Shown in pieces: positions 26,129-34,440 of a stretch of DNA of 64,000 nt. The stretch comes from Streptomyces venezuelae. GTDB lineage: Bacteria > Actinomycetota > Actinomycetes > Streptomycetales > Streptomycetaceae. Location: positions 682,001 through 746,000 of the forward strand of contig NZ_CP029194.1 in the NCBI RefSeq assembly GCF_008642375.1. The letters are read 5' to 3'. The position numbers and the translations under genes are program-made. Below the pieces are notes generated by a model. The model saw nothing but the letters and a program-made list of their open reading frames with translations. It was not told the DNA's origin and did no database searches. Positions within the stretch are counted from its first letter, which is position 1; the number at the start of each line of letters is the position of its first letter.

Positions 26129-26159
26129 ACGCTAGGAACTCCCCTCGGGGGAGATTCAA
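26129..26159 (-). promoter_or_regulatory. MerR-type promoter with 19-bp spacer and operator
   Basis: Read on the minus strand, -35 TTGAAT (26154-26159) and -10 TAGCGT (26129-26134) are 19 bp apart. That overlong spacer is the hallmark of MerR-activated promoters. The spacer contains CTCCCC-CGA-GGGGAG, a perfect 6-bp-arm palindrome at 26139-26153. It drives the hydrolase fusion gene. Confidence 0.8.
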
Positions 26160-26231
26160 GGCGGGCCGGCCCGGGTCTGCCACGACCCGCCCCCGGGCAC
26201 CCGGCGGCATCACCGGCATAGGGTTCGACCC

Positions 26232-27170
26232 GTGCCGTACGACGACGGGTTGTGGAGCATCGGGGAACTCGCCGAGCGGGCGGGGACCACCGTGAAGACC
26301 GTGCGTTTCTACTCCGACCGCGGGCTGCTCCCCGAGGCGGGGCGCAGCTCCGGCGGGCACCGGCGCTACGGGCCCGGGGCGCTCGAACGGCTGCGGCTCA
26401 TCCGTTCGCTGCGCGCCCTCGACCTGCCGGTGCCGGAGGTCGAGCGGGTGCTCGACCGGGACGATGCCCTGGGCGAGGCCCTGGAGGAGGTGGTCTCGGG
26501 GCAGTTGCGCGCGGTGGACTCCCGACTCGCCGCGCTGCGCTGGCGCGAGGCGTCCCTGCTGCTGCTCAGGGACTGCCCGTCCGGGGAGCGCGCCGAGCGG
26601 CTGCGGCTGGTCGGTGCCGTGGCCGCGCCGCCCGGCACGGCCGCCCTGACTCGGTTCTGGCGGCGGACGCTGCCGGTGCGGCTGCCGGCCCGGACCGTGG
26701 CGACGGTCCTCGGCTCGGTGGTGCCGGAGCCGCCCCGGGACCCGAGCCCCGCGCAGGTGCTGGCCTTCGCCCGGCTGCACGAGCTGGTCACCGATCCGCG
26801 CCTCGACCGGCCGGAGTTCCGGCCGGCGCCGCCGCTGCCGGACGGCGAGTACCGGCCGGAGGTCCTGTACGAGGGGCTGGCCGAGGCGTACGCGCTGGCG
26901 TCCTCCCAGGAGCGCGCGGGCCGGCTCCCGGGGGACGGCGGGGCGCTGGACTGCTTCGTCGCCGCCTATGCCCGCGCGAGCGGCGTACGGGACACCCCGG
27001 CCTTCCGCCGCCGTCTTGTCGGCCTGCTCGCGCGGAGCAGCGGTCCTGTGATCCACCGCTACTGGAAGCTCGCCACCGGTCTCTTCGCCCCGGGCGAGCC
27101 GGTCCTCGGCGCCCTCCACCATCACCTCTCCACCGCCCTGCACGCCGAGGTCGAGGACCGGACCGTCTGA
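26232..27170 (+). CDS. MerR-family regulator
   Basis: A 312-residue regulator. The N-terminal winged helix reads WSIGELAERAGTTVKTVRFY, then SSGGHRRYGPGALERLRLI, followed by a dimerisation helix and a long C-terminal domain of about 200 residues whose ligand is unknown. The MerR group with long effector domains commonly senses organic compounds. It is divergent from the hydrolase fusion, whose promoter carries a MerR operator. The GTG at 26232 has no ribosome-binding site, but TAGGGT at 26219-26224 stands seven bases before it, as expected for a leaderless transcript. Confidence 0.9.
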   Translation: MPYDDGLWSIGELAERAGTTVKTVRFYSDRGLLPEAGRSSGGHRRYGPGALERLRLIRSLRALDLPVPEVERVLDRDDALGEALEEVVSGQLRAVDSRLAALRWREASLLLLRDCPSGERAERLRLVGAVAAPPGTAALTRFWRRTLPVRLPARTVATVLGSVVPEPPRDPSPAQVLAFARLHELVTDPRLDRPEFRPAPPLPDGEYRPEVLYEGLAEAYALASSQERAGRLPGDGGALDCFVAAYARASGVRDTPAFRRRLVGLLARSSGPVIHRYWKLATGLFAPGEPVLGALHHHLSTALHAEVEDRTV

Positions 27171-27287
27171 AGGCCTCCGTTCCACATCGTGGGCTTCCGC
27201 TGTCCACGAACCGGGCGGCCGGGTGGCGGATCTCGCCAGGCTCCCACCGTCGCCGCAGGTCAGAGGCGTACGGAGGGATCGTCACGT

Positions 27288-27303
27288 GGCGCAATACTGC
27301 GGC
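27288..27303. promoter_or_regulatory. candidate GntR operator
   Basis: GGCGCA-ATAC-TGCGGC is an inverted repeat with five of six arm pairs matching, 38 bp upstream of the GntR start. It is plausible for autoregulation, but no second copy was found before the following genes. Confidence 0.35.
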
Positions 27304-27341
27304 AACACCACCCGGGCCGGTCCCCCGCTACGTTCCGTGCC

Positions 27342-28109
27342 ATGCCAGCCGAACCCGCCTCCGCCGCCCTCCCGCTCGCCGCCGCCCGCCGTCGGCTCCT
27401 GCGGGCGGACCGGGCTCGGCAGCTCGCCGACCTGCTGCGCCACCAGATCCTGGCGGGCGGCTTCCCCGACGGGGTCCTGCCGCTTGAGGACGCGCTCGCC
27501 GCCGACTTCCGGGCGAGCAGGAACACCGTCCGGCAGGCCCTGGACCTGCTGCGCGGAGAGCAGATCGTCGCCCGGCAGCCGGGGGTCGGCACGGTGGTCG
27601 TGTGCGAGAAGTTCCCGCACGGCCTGGAGCGCCTCCAGGGACTCGCCGAGACCCTGCACGAGCACGGCAGGGTCACCAACGAGGTCCGCACGGTCGGCCC
27701 GGTCGCGGCGCCGGGTCCGGTGGCCCACCGGCTCGGCCTGCCCGAGCACTCGGACGTGCTCTGCGTCGAGCGGCTGCGCCGGCTGAACGGACTGCCGCTC
27801 TCCCTGGACCTGTCCTACCTGCCGATGGACATCGGCGGCGAACTGCTGGGCTGCGACCTGGAGAACACGGATGTGTTCCGGCTCCTGGAGCAGCTGACGG
27901 GCGGGCCGTTGGGGCACGCCGAGATCACCCTGGAGGCAGTCAACGCCGACGCCCATTCGGCGGCGGTGCTCCAGGCCCCGCGCGGGGCGGCCGTCCTGAT
28001 GCTGGAGCGGCTCACCCACCTGCCCGACGGGCGGCCGGTGGACCTGGAGTTCATCCGCTTCCGCGGCGACCGCATCACCATGAGCGGCGTCCTCCGCCGC
28101 TCGCTCTGA
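27342..28109 (+). CDS. GntR-family regulator with UTRA sensor domain
   Basis: A 255-residue HutC-subfamily GntR regulator. The winged HTH (ADLLRHQILAGGFPDGVLP, then EDALAADFRASRNTVRQALD) occupies about residues 25-85. A UTRA ligand domain follows (SDVLCVERLRRLNGLPLSLD). ATG 27342 lies seven bases after TACGTT at 27329-27334, with no Shine-Dalgarno sequence, so the message may be leaderless. It stands first and codirectional with the ferredoxin, importer and flavoprotein genes (113 bp to the ferredoxin) and is their probable regulator. UTRA domains bind small acids, sugars or phosphonates; the effector here is not known. Confidence 0.9.
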   Translation: MPAEPASAALPLAAARRRLLRADRARQLADLLRHQILAGGFPDGVLPLEDALAADFRASRNTVRQALDLLRGEQIVARQPGVGTVVVCEKFPHGLERLQGLAETLHEHGRVTNEVRTVGPVAAPGPVAHRLGLPEHSDVLCVERLRRLNGLPLSLDLSYLPMDIGGELLGCDLENTDVFRLLEQLTGGPLGHAEITLEAVNADAHSAAVLQAPRGAAVLMLERLTHLPDGRPVDLEFIRFRGDRITMSGVLRRSL

Positions 28110-28222
28110 CCCGCGCTCGACGCCCGTGACTCCCCTTGTCGTACGCCCTTTGCCGTACGCCCTTCACCGAACCTCCCTCTGCCCTGCTTCCCCTTCCCGT
28201 ACCCCCCTTCCTGGAGACAGCC

Positions 28223-28450
28223 GTGCCCCTCGTCCCCCAGCGCGCCGACGTGCCCGTGACCATCGACGAGTCGAAGTGCGTCGACGGCTGCACGCTCTGC
28301 GTCGACATGTGTCCGCTCGACTCGCTCGCGATCCGCGAGGACAACGGCAAGGCGTACATGCACGTGGACGAGTGCTGGTACTGCGGCCCGTGCGCCGCCC
28401 GCTGTCCCACCGGCGCGGTGACCGTCAACATGCCCTACCTGCTCCGGTGA
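28223..28450 (+). CDS. AprB-like ferredoxin with two [4Fe-4S] clusters
   Basis: A 75-residue protein with two cluster motifs: CVDGCTLCVDMCP and CWYCGPCAARCP. The second, followed by TGAVTVNMPYLLR, closely resembles the cluster II region of adenylylsulfate reductase beta subunits (AprB), but the C-terminal tail of AprB is missing. The GTG at 28223 (CTGGAGAC before it) is preferred; starting upstream adds a Pro-rich leader that does not fit the family. It is probably the electron-transfer partner of the flavoprotein at 31525, with the importer genes between them. Confidence 0.85.
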   Translation: MPLVPQRADVPVTIDESKCVDGCTLCVDMCPLDSLAIREDNGKAYMHVDECWYCGPCAARCPTGAVTVNMPYLLR

Positions 28451-28464
28451 AAGGCCGAACTCCC

Positions 28465-29835
28465 ATGCACGGCACGAGATCCCTCTCCTTCCTCCCGCTC
28501 ACCCTTCCGCTCGCTCTCCTGGCGCCGCTGGCCACCGCCTGCGGCGGCTCCGCCGGTGCGGAGGGCGAGGGCGACGCGAAGACGGTCACGGTGACCGTCG
28601 GCTACCAGTCGAAGACCATCAACACCGTCACGGCCGGCACGCTGCTGCGCTCCCTCGGCTACTTCGAGGAGGAGCTCGCGGCGCGCGGGAAGCGGGACGG
28701 CGTCACCTACCGGGTGGCCTGGCAGGACTACGCGACCGGAGCGCCGATCACGGCGCAGATGACCGCCGGGAAGATCGACATCGGCTCGATGGGCGACTTC
28801 CCGCTGCTGATCAACGCGGCGCGCGGTGTCGAGCTCAAGGAGCGGACCCGGCTGGTCTCGGTGACCGGCTACAACCCGCGCGGCGGGCTCAACACCGTGG
28901 TGACGGCGCCCGGTTCGCCGCTCCGCTCGCTCACCGACCTGCGCGGGAAGAAGGTGTCCACGAGTGTCGGCTCGGCGGCCGACGGCACCCTCGTCCGGGC
29001 ACTCCGGCGGGCGGGGATCGACCCGGACAAGGACGTGGAGAAGCTCAACCAGCAGCCCAGTGTGGGTGCTTCGGCCCTGTCGTCGGGGAGTGTCGACGCG
29101 CTGTCGCAGTTCGTCGCCTGGCCGGGTCTCCTCGCCTTCCAGGGCAAGGCCACCGCCCTGTACGACGGTGCCGAGCTGAACCTGCCGACGTTCCACGGCG
29201 TGACCGTCCGTGAGGGCTTCGCGTCCCGGCGCCCCGGGGTCCTCGACGACTTCCTGAAGGCCCAGCGACGGGCGACGGACGAGCTGAGGGCGCGGCCCGT
29301 CGCCGCCGCCGAGTCCGTGGCGAAGGAGACCGGTCTCCCCGCCGAGGTGGTCTACCTCTACAACGGCGCCCAGGGCATCGCCACCTTCGACCCGGCCCTC
29401 CGCCCGGAGCTGATCGCCGCGCTGAAGGACGACGTGTCGGTGCTGAAGGACGCCGGTCTGGTGAAGGACGTCGACGTGGACGCGTTCGTCGATCCGGACC
29501 CGCTGCGGCGGGCGGTCCGGGACGCCGCGTACCCGAAGGCGGGTGCGTCCCGGCCCGAGCTGTGGCTGAAGGGGCAGAGCGCGACCAGGACGTTCGCGAC
29601 TCCCGGTGAGCTCCTCAAGGCGATCGGGGCGGCGGGCGGGGGCGACCGGGTGCGGGCGGCGTACGTGCCGGACGCGGTGACCGGGACGCTGTGGTTCGCC
29701 GACCGGGCGGTGTGGGTCACGGACGGCGCAGGACCGCGGGCGTTCGTCACCGTCTCTGGGGCCGAGCGGTACGTCTCCGGTCACGCGGGTGCCCGGATCG
29801 TCGCGTACGCGGACGTACTGAAGGCGGCGTCGTGA
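28465..29835 (+). CDS. sulfonate/nitrate-type ABC binding lipoprotein with C-terminal NosL-like domain
   Basis: A 456-residue lipoprotein. The signal peptide ends in the lipobox LATAC. Residues about 35-350 are an SsuA/TauA/NMT1-like binding domain (VTVGYQSKTINTV, MTAGKIDIGSMGDFPLLIN, LRGKKVSTSVGSAADG). Residues about 390-456, RVRAAYVPDAVTG, ADRAVWVTDGAG and ARIVAYADVL, resemble the C-terminal half of NosL, a copper chaperone of nitrous-oxide reductase, though NosL's cysteine/methionine metal site is absent. This tail is not part of the standard family. ATG 28465 lies 15 bases after the ferredoxin stop, and the TGA overlaps the permease GTG. Taurine, an alkanesulfonate or a related anion is the likely ligand. 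Confidence 0.82.
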   Translation: MHGTRSLSFLPLTLPLALLAPLATACGGSAGAEGEGDAKTVTVTVGYQSKTINTVTAGTLLRSLGYFEEELAARGKRDGVTYRVAWQDYATGAPITAQMTAGKIDIGSMGDFPLLINAARGVELKERTRLVSVTGYNPRGGLNTVVTAPGSPLRSLTDLRGKKVSTSVGSAADGTLVRALRRAGIDPDKDVEKLNQQPSVGASALSSGSVDALSQFVAWPGLLAFQGKATALYDGAELNLPTFHGVTVREGFASRRPGVLDDFLKAQRRATDELRARPVAAAESVAKETGLPAEVVYLYNGAQGIATFDPALRPELIAALKDDVSVLKDAGLVKDVDVDAFVDPDPLRRAVRDAAYPKAGASRPELWLKGQSATRTFATPGELLKAIGAAGGGDRVRAAYVPDAVTGTLWFADRAVWVTDGAGPRAFVTVSGAERYVSGHAGARIVAYADVLKAAS

Positions 29836-30722
29836 CCGGGGGCCGCCGGCTGCTGCGGGTCGCCTCGCTCGCCGCCGCCCTCGGGCTCTGGCAGCTGCTG
29901 ACGGCCCTGGACGTCACCCTGTGGCTGCGGTTCGAGCAGTTCCCCACGGTCGGGGAGGTGGCCTCCGCGCTCGCCGGCCGGCTCGGGACCGACGTGTACT
30001 GGCAGGACCTCGGCCACAGCCTGCGCCGGATCGTGGTGGGCTTCCTCCTCGCCGCGCTGTGCGGCGTGGCGGCCGGGACGGCCGTCGCCCGGTCCCGGTG
30101 GGCCGCCGACCTGCTCGGTCCGCTGGTGGAGGTGGCCCGGCCGGTGCCGGCCATCGCCCTGGTGCCGGTGGCGATCCTGCTGCTGCCCACCACCGAGCAG
30201 GGCATCGTCTTCATCACCTTCACCGCGGCGTTCTTCCCCGTCCTCGTGTCGACCCGGCACGCGGTGGCCGCGCTCGGCCCGGTGTGGGAGGAGGCCGTGC
30301 TCACCATGGGCGGCGGCCGGCTCCGGGTGCTGCTCTCCGTGGTGCTGCCCGGCTCCCTGCCGGGGATCTTCGGCGGTCTCTCGGTCGGCATCGGCGTCTC
30401 GTGGATCTGTGTGATCTCGGCGGAGATGATCTCCGGCGAGTACGGAGTGGGCTACCGCACCTGGCAGGACTACACGGTCGTCGACTACCCGGGGGTGTTC
30501 GTCGGGATGGCCACCATCGGCGTCCTCGGCTGGCTCACCTCCACCGCGGTCGAGGTGCTCGGCCGCCGCGTCACCGCCTGGCTCCCGCGCCCGGCCGCAC
30601 GCGGCCCGGCCGGTCCCGTCCGCGCGCGGGGCGGCTCCGTCTCTGCCGCCTCGGCCTTCCGGCGTACCCCCGCCGCCTCGCCCTCACCCGCCCCCTCGGG
30701 GGAGAAGGAGCCGGTGTCATGA
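29832..30722 (+). CDS. ABC importer permease, SsuC/TauC type
   Basis: A 296-residue inner-membrane permease with about six helices and the BPD-transport coupling loop EEAVLTMGGGRLRVLLSVVLP. PVPAIALVPVAILLLP and ISAEMISGEYGVGYRTWQD are typical of the sulfonate/nitrate/taurine subgroup. The GTG overlaps the previous stop (GTGA). The last ~35 residues form a Pro/Ser/Arg-rich cytoplasmic tail that is not conserved in the family. Confidence 0.9.
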   Translation: MTGGRRLLRVASLAAALGLWQLLTALDVTLWLRFEQFPTVGEVASALAGRLGTDVYWQDLGHSLRRIVVGFLLAALCGVAAGTAVARSRWAADLLGPLVEVARPVPAIALVPVAILLLPTTEQGIVFITFTAAFFPVLVSTRHAVAALGPVWEEAVLTMGGGRLRVLLSVVLPGSLPGIFGGLSVGIGVSWICVISAEMISGEYGVGYRTWQDYTVVDYPGVFVGMATIGVLGWLTSTAVEVLGRRVTAWLPRPAARGPAGPVRARGGSVSAASAFRRTPAASPSPAPSGEKEPVS

Positions 30723-31501
30723 GCGCCGTCAGCCCGTCCACCGAAGCGCGTACGAAGCCGCTCGGCGGTACGAACCCGTCCGCCGGCGCCGAACTCGCCC
30801 TGCACGGTGTGCGGCTCGGCCACCCCGGCGGCGTGGCGGTGGCCGCGCCCGCCGGGCTGCGGATCCCACCCGGTGAGCTGCTGACCGTCGTCGGTCCCTC
30901 CGGCTGCGGGAAGACGACGCTGCTGCGCACCCTCGCCGGGCTGCTGCCCCCGCTCGCCGGGCGGGTCACGCAGGACGGGGAGCCGATCGTCGGGCCCGGC
31001 GCGGACCGGGCCCTGGTCTTCCAGCACGACGCGCTGCTGCCGTGGCGCTCGGTCCGCGCCAACGTGGAGCTGCCGCTGGCGATCCGCCGGGTACCCCGGG
31101 CCGAGCGCCGGCCCGCTGCGGAGGAGTGGCTGGAGCGGGTCGGGCTCGCCGGGCACGCGCAGAAGCTGCCGCACCAGCTGTCCGGCGGGCAGCGGCAGCG
31201 CGTGCAGCTGGCCCGCGCGCTGGCAGGCCGTCCCCGCGCGGTCCTGATGGACGAGCCGTTCGGCGCGCTCGACGCTCACACGCGTGCCGGGATGCAGGAC
31301 CTGCTCGTGGAGATCCTGCGCGGCACGGGCGCGACCGTCGTCTTCGTCACGCACGACGTGGACGAGGCCCTCCATCTGGGCGACCGGGTCGTCCTGTTCG
31401 CGTCCGGGGAGGTCCTTGACGTGCCGCACCCGCGGTCGCGGGACGCCCGCCAGGCGCCGGCCACGGCCGCGCTGCGCCGCCGCGTCCTCGACTCCCTCTG
31501 A
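30719..31501 (+). CDS. ABC importer ATPase, SsuB/TauB type
   Basis: A 260-residue ATPase. Walker A is GPSGCGKTT, the Q-loop is in LVFQHDALLPWRSVRANV, the signature is LSGGQRQRVQLARALAGRP, Walker B is LMDEPFGALD, and the switch histidine is in FVTHDVDEALHLGD. It overlaps the permease gene by ATGA and is followed 23 bp later by the flavoprotein. It completes the importer that shares an operon with the AprBA-like pair. Confidence 0.93.
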   Translation: MSAVSPSTEARTKPLGGTNPSAGAELALHGVRLGHPGGVAVAAPAGLRIPPGELLTVVGPSGCGKTTLLRTLAGLLPPLAGRVTQDGEPIVGPGADRALVFQHDALLPWRSVRANVELPLAIRRVPRAERRPAAEEWLERVGLAGHAQKLPHQLSGGQRQRVQLARALAGRPRAVLMDEPFGALDAHTRAGMQDLLVEILRGTGATVVFVTHDVDEALHLGDRVVLFASGEVLDVPHPRSRDARQAPATAALRRRVLDSL

Positions 31502-31524
31502 ACAGTCCCTCCGAAAGGCATCCC

Positions 31525-34341
31525 GTGAGCACCCCCTCGGCCGCCCCGGCCCCCGCAGCCCACTCCCTCGCAGCCCACTCCCTCGCCGTCCCCTCCCTCG
31601 CCGACGCGACCGAGCTCTCCTGCGACGTGCTCGTCGTCGGCGGCGGCACCGCCGGCACCATGGCCGCGCTGACGGCCGCCGAGCGCGGTGCGAACGTCCT
31701 GCTCCTGGAGAAGGCGCACGTCCGGCACTCGGGCGCCCTGGCCATGGGCATGGACGGGGTCAACAACGCGGTCGTCCCGGGCCGGGCCGAACCCGACGAC
31801 TACGTCGCCGAGATCACCCGCGCCAACGACGGTCTCGTCGACCAGTCCACGGTCCGGCAGACCGCGACCCGCGGCTTCGCGATGGTCCGGCGGCTGGAGT
31901 CGTACGGGGTGAAGTTCGAGAAGGACGAGCACGGCGAGTACGCGGTCCGCCAGGTGCACCGGTCCGGCTCGTACGTGCTGCCGATGCCGGAGGGCAAGGA
32001 CGTCAAGAAGGTCCTCTACCGGCAGCTGCGGCGCCGGGAGATGCGGGAGCGGATCAGGATCGAGAACCGGGTGATGCCGGTCCGGGTGCTCACCCACCCC
32101 GACGACGGCCGGGCCGTCGGCGTCGCCGGATTCCACACCCGTACGGGGGAGTTCGTCACGGTCCGGGCCGGTGCGGTGATCCTCGCCACCGGACCCTGCG
32201 GCCGGCTCGGGCTGCCCGCCTCCGGCTACCTGTACGGGACGTACGAGAACCCGACGAACGCGGGCGACGGCTACGCGATGGCGTACCACGCGGGAGCCGC
32301 GCTCACCGGGATCGAGTGCTTCCAGATCAACCCGCTGATCAAGGACTACAACGGCCCGGCCTGCGCCTACGTCGCCAACCCGTTCGGCGGGTACCAGGTG
32401 AACCGGCACGGTGAGCGGTTCGTGGAGTCGGACTACTGGTCGGGGCAGATGATGGCCGAGTTCGCGACCGAACTCGCCTCCGACCGGGGCCCGGTGTACC
32501 TCAAGATGAGCCATCTGCCGGAGGAGACCATCGGCGCCGTCGAGTCGATCCTGCACACCACGGAGCGGCCGACCCGGGGCACCTTCCACGAGGGACGGGG
32601 GCATGACTACCGCACGCACGACGTCGAGATGCACATCTCGGAGATCGGCCTGTGCGGCGGCCATTCGGCCTCGGGGGTACGGGTGGACGCCCACGCCCGC
32701 ACGACGGTCCCCCGGCTGTACGCGGCCGGCGACCTGGCCTGCGTACCGCACAACTACATGATCGGCGCCTTCGTCTACGGCGATCTGGCGGGCGAGGACG
32801 CGGCGGGGTACAAGGCCTACGAAGGGGAGCTTCCGGCGGACCAGTTGGCCGCCGCGCACGAGCTCGTCTACCGGCCGCTGCGGAACCCGGGGGGTCCGCC
32901 GCAGCCCCAAGTCGAGTACAAGCTGCGGAGGTTCGTCAACGACTACGTGGCGCCGCCGAAGACCGGGGCGAAGCTGTCCCTCGCGGTGGAGGCGTTCACC
33001 CGGATGTCGGACGAGATCGCCGGCATGGGAGCGCGCACCGCGCACGAGCTGATGCGGTGCGCGGAGGTGAGCTTCATCCGGGACTGCGCCGAGATGGCGG
33101 CGCGGGCGTCGCTGGCCAGGACGGAGTCGCGGTGGGGGCTCTACCACGAGCGGCTCGACCATCCGGAGCGGGACGACCAGGGCTGGCTGCACCACCTCGA
33201 CCTTCGCAAGTCCCCTTCCGGGGCGATGGAGTTCACGGCGCGGCCGGTCGAGCCGTACGTGGTGCCGGTGGCGGAGTTCGCGCCGCCGGCGGGTCCCGAG
33301 CGGCCGCTGGGCGAGGTCGAGCTCGTGCCGGTGGCGACGGCCGGCTCCCGGGACGGGGCGCCGACGGCCCGCCGGGCGGCGGCCGAAGCGGCGGAGCCTG
33401 AGCCCGGGGCGCCGGACTCGGCCGGGACCGACCGGGCGGAGGCCGCCCCCTCCCCCGCACCCCGTCTCCGCCTGCTGCGGCTCCTCGCTCTCGTCGAGGA
33501 GTCCCCCGACCTCGCGGCGCTCCGGCCCTACCTCGACGACAGCGACCCGGCGGTCCGGGCCGCCGCCGTCACCGCGCTCGGGGAGACCGCCCCGGCCGGG
33601 ACGGGACCGGCGCTCGCGGCCCACCTCGGCGACGCGGAGCCGCGGGTGCGGGCCGCCGCCGCGGCCGCGCTGCGCGAGCTGGTCGAGGTCCTGCCCGCCG
33701 AACCGCAGCTCGCCGAGGGGCTGCGGGAGGCGCTCGCCGTGCCCGACCCGGCGGTGCGCGCGGCGGCGCTGGACGTCCTGCGGGCCCTGCGGCTCGGTGA
33801 CGCCGCCCTGTACGCGGCCTCGCTCGCCGACGCCGGAGTCGAGGTCCGTATCCAGGCCGTCCGGGCCCTGGTGTCCGTGGACGCGGTGGAGGAGCTCGCG
33901 GGGGCCGCCGCCGATCCGGCCCGTGAGGTGCGGGTCGCGGTGGCCCGTGGTCTCGCCGTCGTGCGCGCCCCCGCCCCGAAGCCGCTCGACCCCCTGCTCG
34001 ACGATCCCGATCCGTTGGTCAGGGGAGCCGCGCTGGCCGCCCTGGCGGGCACGGGCTGCCCGCCGGAGTACGCGGCGTCCGCGGTGGCGGCGCTGGCCGA
34101 CGCCGCCTGGCAGGTCCGGGCCGGTGCGGCGACGGCGCTGCGGGCCGCGCCGCCCGGGGCGGCGGTTCCCGCGCTCGCCGGAGCCCTCGCCGACGCGAAC
34201 GCCGACGTCCGCAAGGCCGCCGTCCTCTCCCTGCTCCCGCACGGTGCCGACCCGGCGGCCCGGACCGCGCTCGCCGCGGCGGCGGACGACCCCGACGCGG
34301 ACGTCCGCGCGTACGCGTCCCGCGTGACGCGCAGGGGGTGA
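31525..34341 (+). CDS. AprA/fumarate-reductase-like flavoprotein with C-terminal HEAT repeats
   Basis: A 938-residue protein. Residues about 27-620 are an FAD-dependent oxidoreductase of the succinate dehydrogenase/fumarate reductase/AprA group: DVLVVGGGTAGTMAAL binds FAD, RHSGALAMGMDGVNNAV is AprA-like, and LYAAGDLACVPHNYMIGAF closes the FAD site. Residues about 647-938 are seven to nine HEAT-like helical repeats rich in DPxVRxAAxxAL, a fusion I do not know from characterised AprA. The N-terminus is a short Ala/Pro/Ser-rich stretch, not a signal. GTG 31525 has AAAGG upstream. With the ferredoxin at 28223 it would form an AprBA-like reductase or oxidase acting on the imported compound; the reaction is inference. 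Confidence 0.82.
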   Translation: MSTPSAAPAPAAHSLAAHSLAVPSLADATELSCDVLVVGGGTAGTMAALTAAERGANVLLLEKAHVRHSGALAMGMDGVNNAVVPGRAEPDDYVAEITRANDGLVDQSTVRQTATRGFAMVRRLESYGVKFEKDEHGEYAVRQVHRSGSYVLPMPEGKDVKKVLYRQLRRREMRERIRIENRVMPVRVLTHPDDGRAVGVAGFHTRTGEFVTVRAGAVILATGPCGRLGLPASGYLYGTYENPTNAGDGYAMAYHAGAALTGIECFQINPLIKDYNGPACAYVANPFGGYQVNRHGERFVESDYWSGQMMAEFATELASDRGPVYLKMSHLPEETIGAVESILHTTERPTRGTFHEGRGHDYRTHDVEMHISEIGLCGGHSASGVRVDAHARTTVPRLYAAGDLACVPHNYMIGAFVYGDLAGEDAAGYKAYEGELPADQLAAAHELVYRPLRNPGGPPQPQVEYKLRRFVNDYVAPPKTGAKLSLAVEAFTRMSDEIAGMGARTAHELMRCAEVSFIRDCAEMAARASLARTESRWGLYHERLDHPERDDQGWLHHLDLRKSPSGAMEFTARPVEPYVVPVAEFAPPAGPERPLGEVELVPVATAGSRDGAPTARRAAAEAAEPEPGAPDSAGTDRAEAAPSPAPRLRLLRLLALVEESPDLAALRPYLDDSDPAVRAAAVTALGETAPAGTGPALAAHLGDAEPRVRAAAAAALRELVEVLPAEPQLAEGLREALAVPDPAVRAAALDVLRALRLGDAALYAASLADAGVEVRIQAVRALVSVDAVEELAGAAADPAREVRVAVARGLAVVRAPAPKPLDPLLDDPDPLVRGAALAALAGTGCPPEYAASAVAALADAAWQVRAGAATALRAAPPGAAVPALAGALADANADVRKAAVLSLLPHGADPAARTALAAAADDPDADVRAYASRVTRRG

Positions 34342-34440
34342 TCGGCGGCACTCGGGTGAACGGACGCATGCGGGGCCACCGGACGGGGAAGGGGCGCGGG
34401 GTGGTGTCGGGCGACCCGCTGTGGACGGTGGACCGAGGAG

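Noticed and set aside
31525..34341. Annotation of the flavoprotein simply as succinate dehydrogenase SdhA.
   Set aside because: No SdhB/C/D genes are adjacent, the partner ferredoxin is AprB-like, and the protein has a HEAT-repeat tail absent from SdhA.
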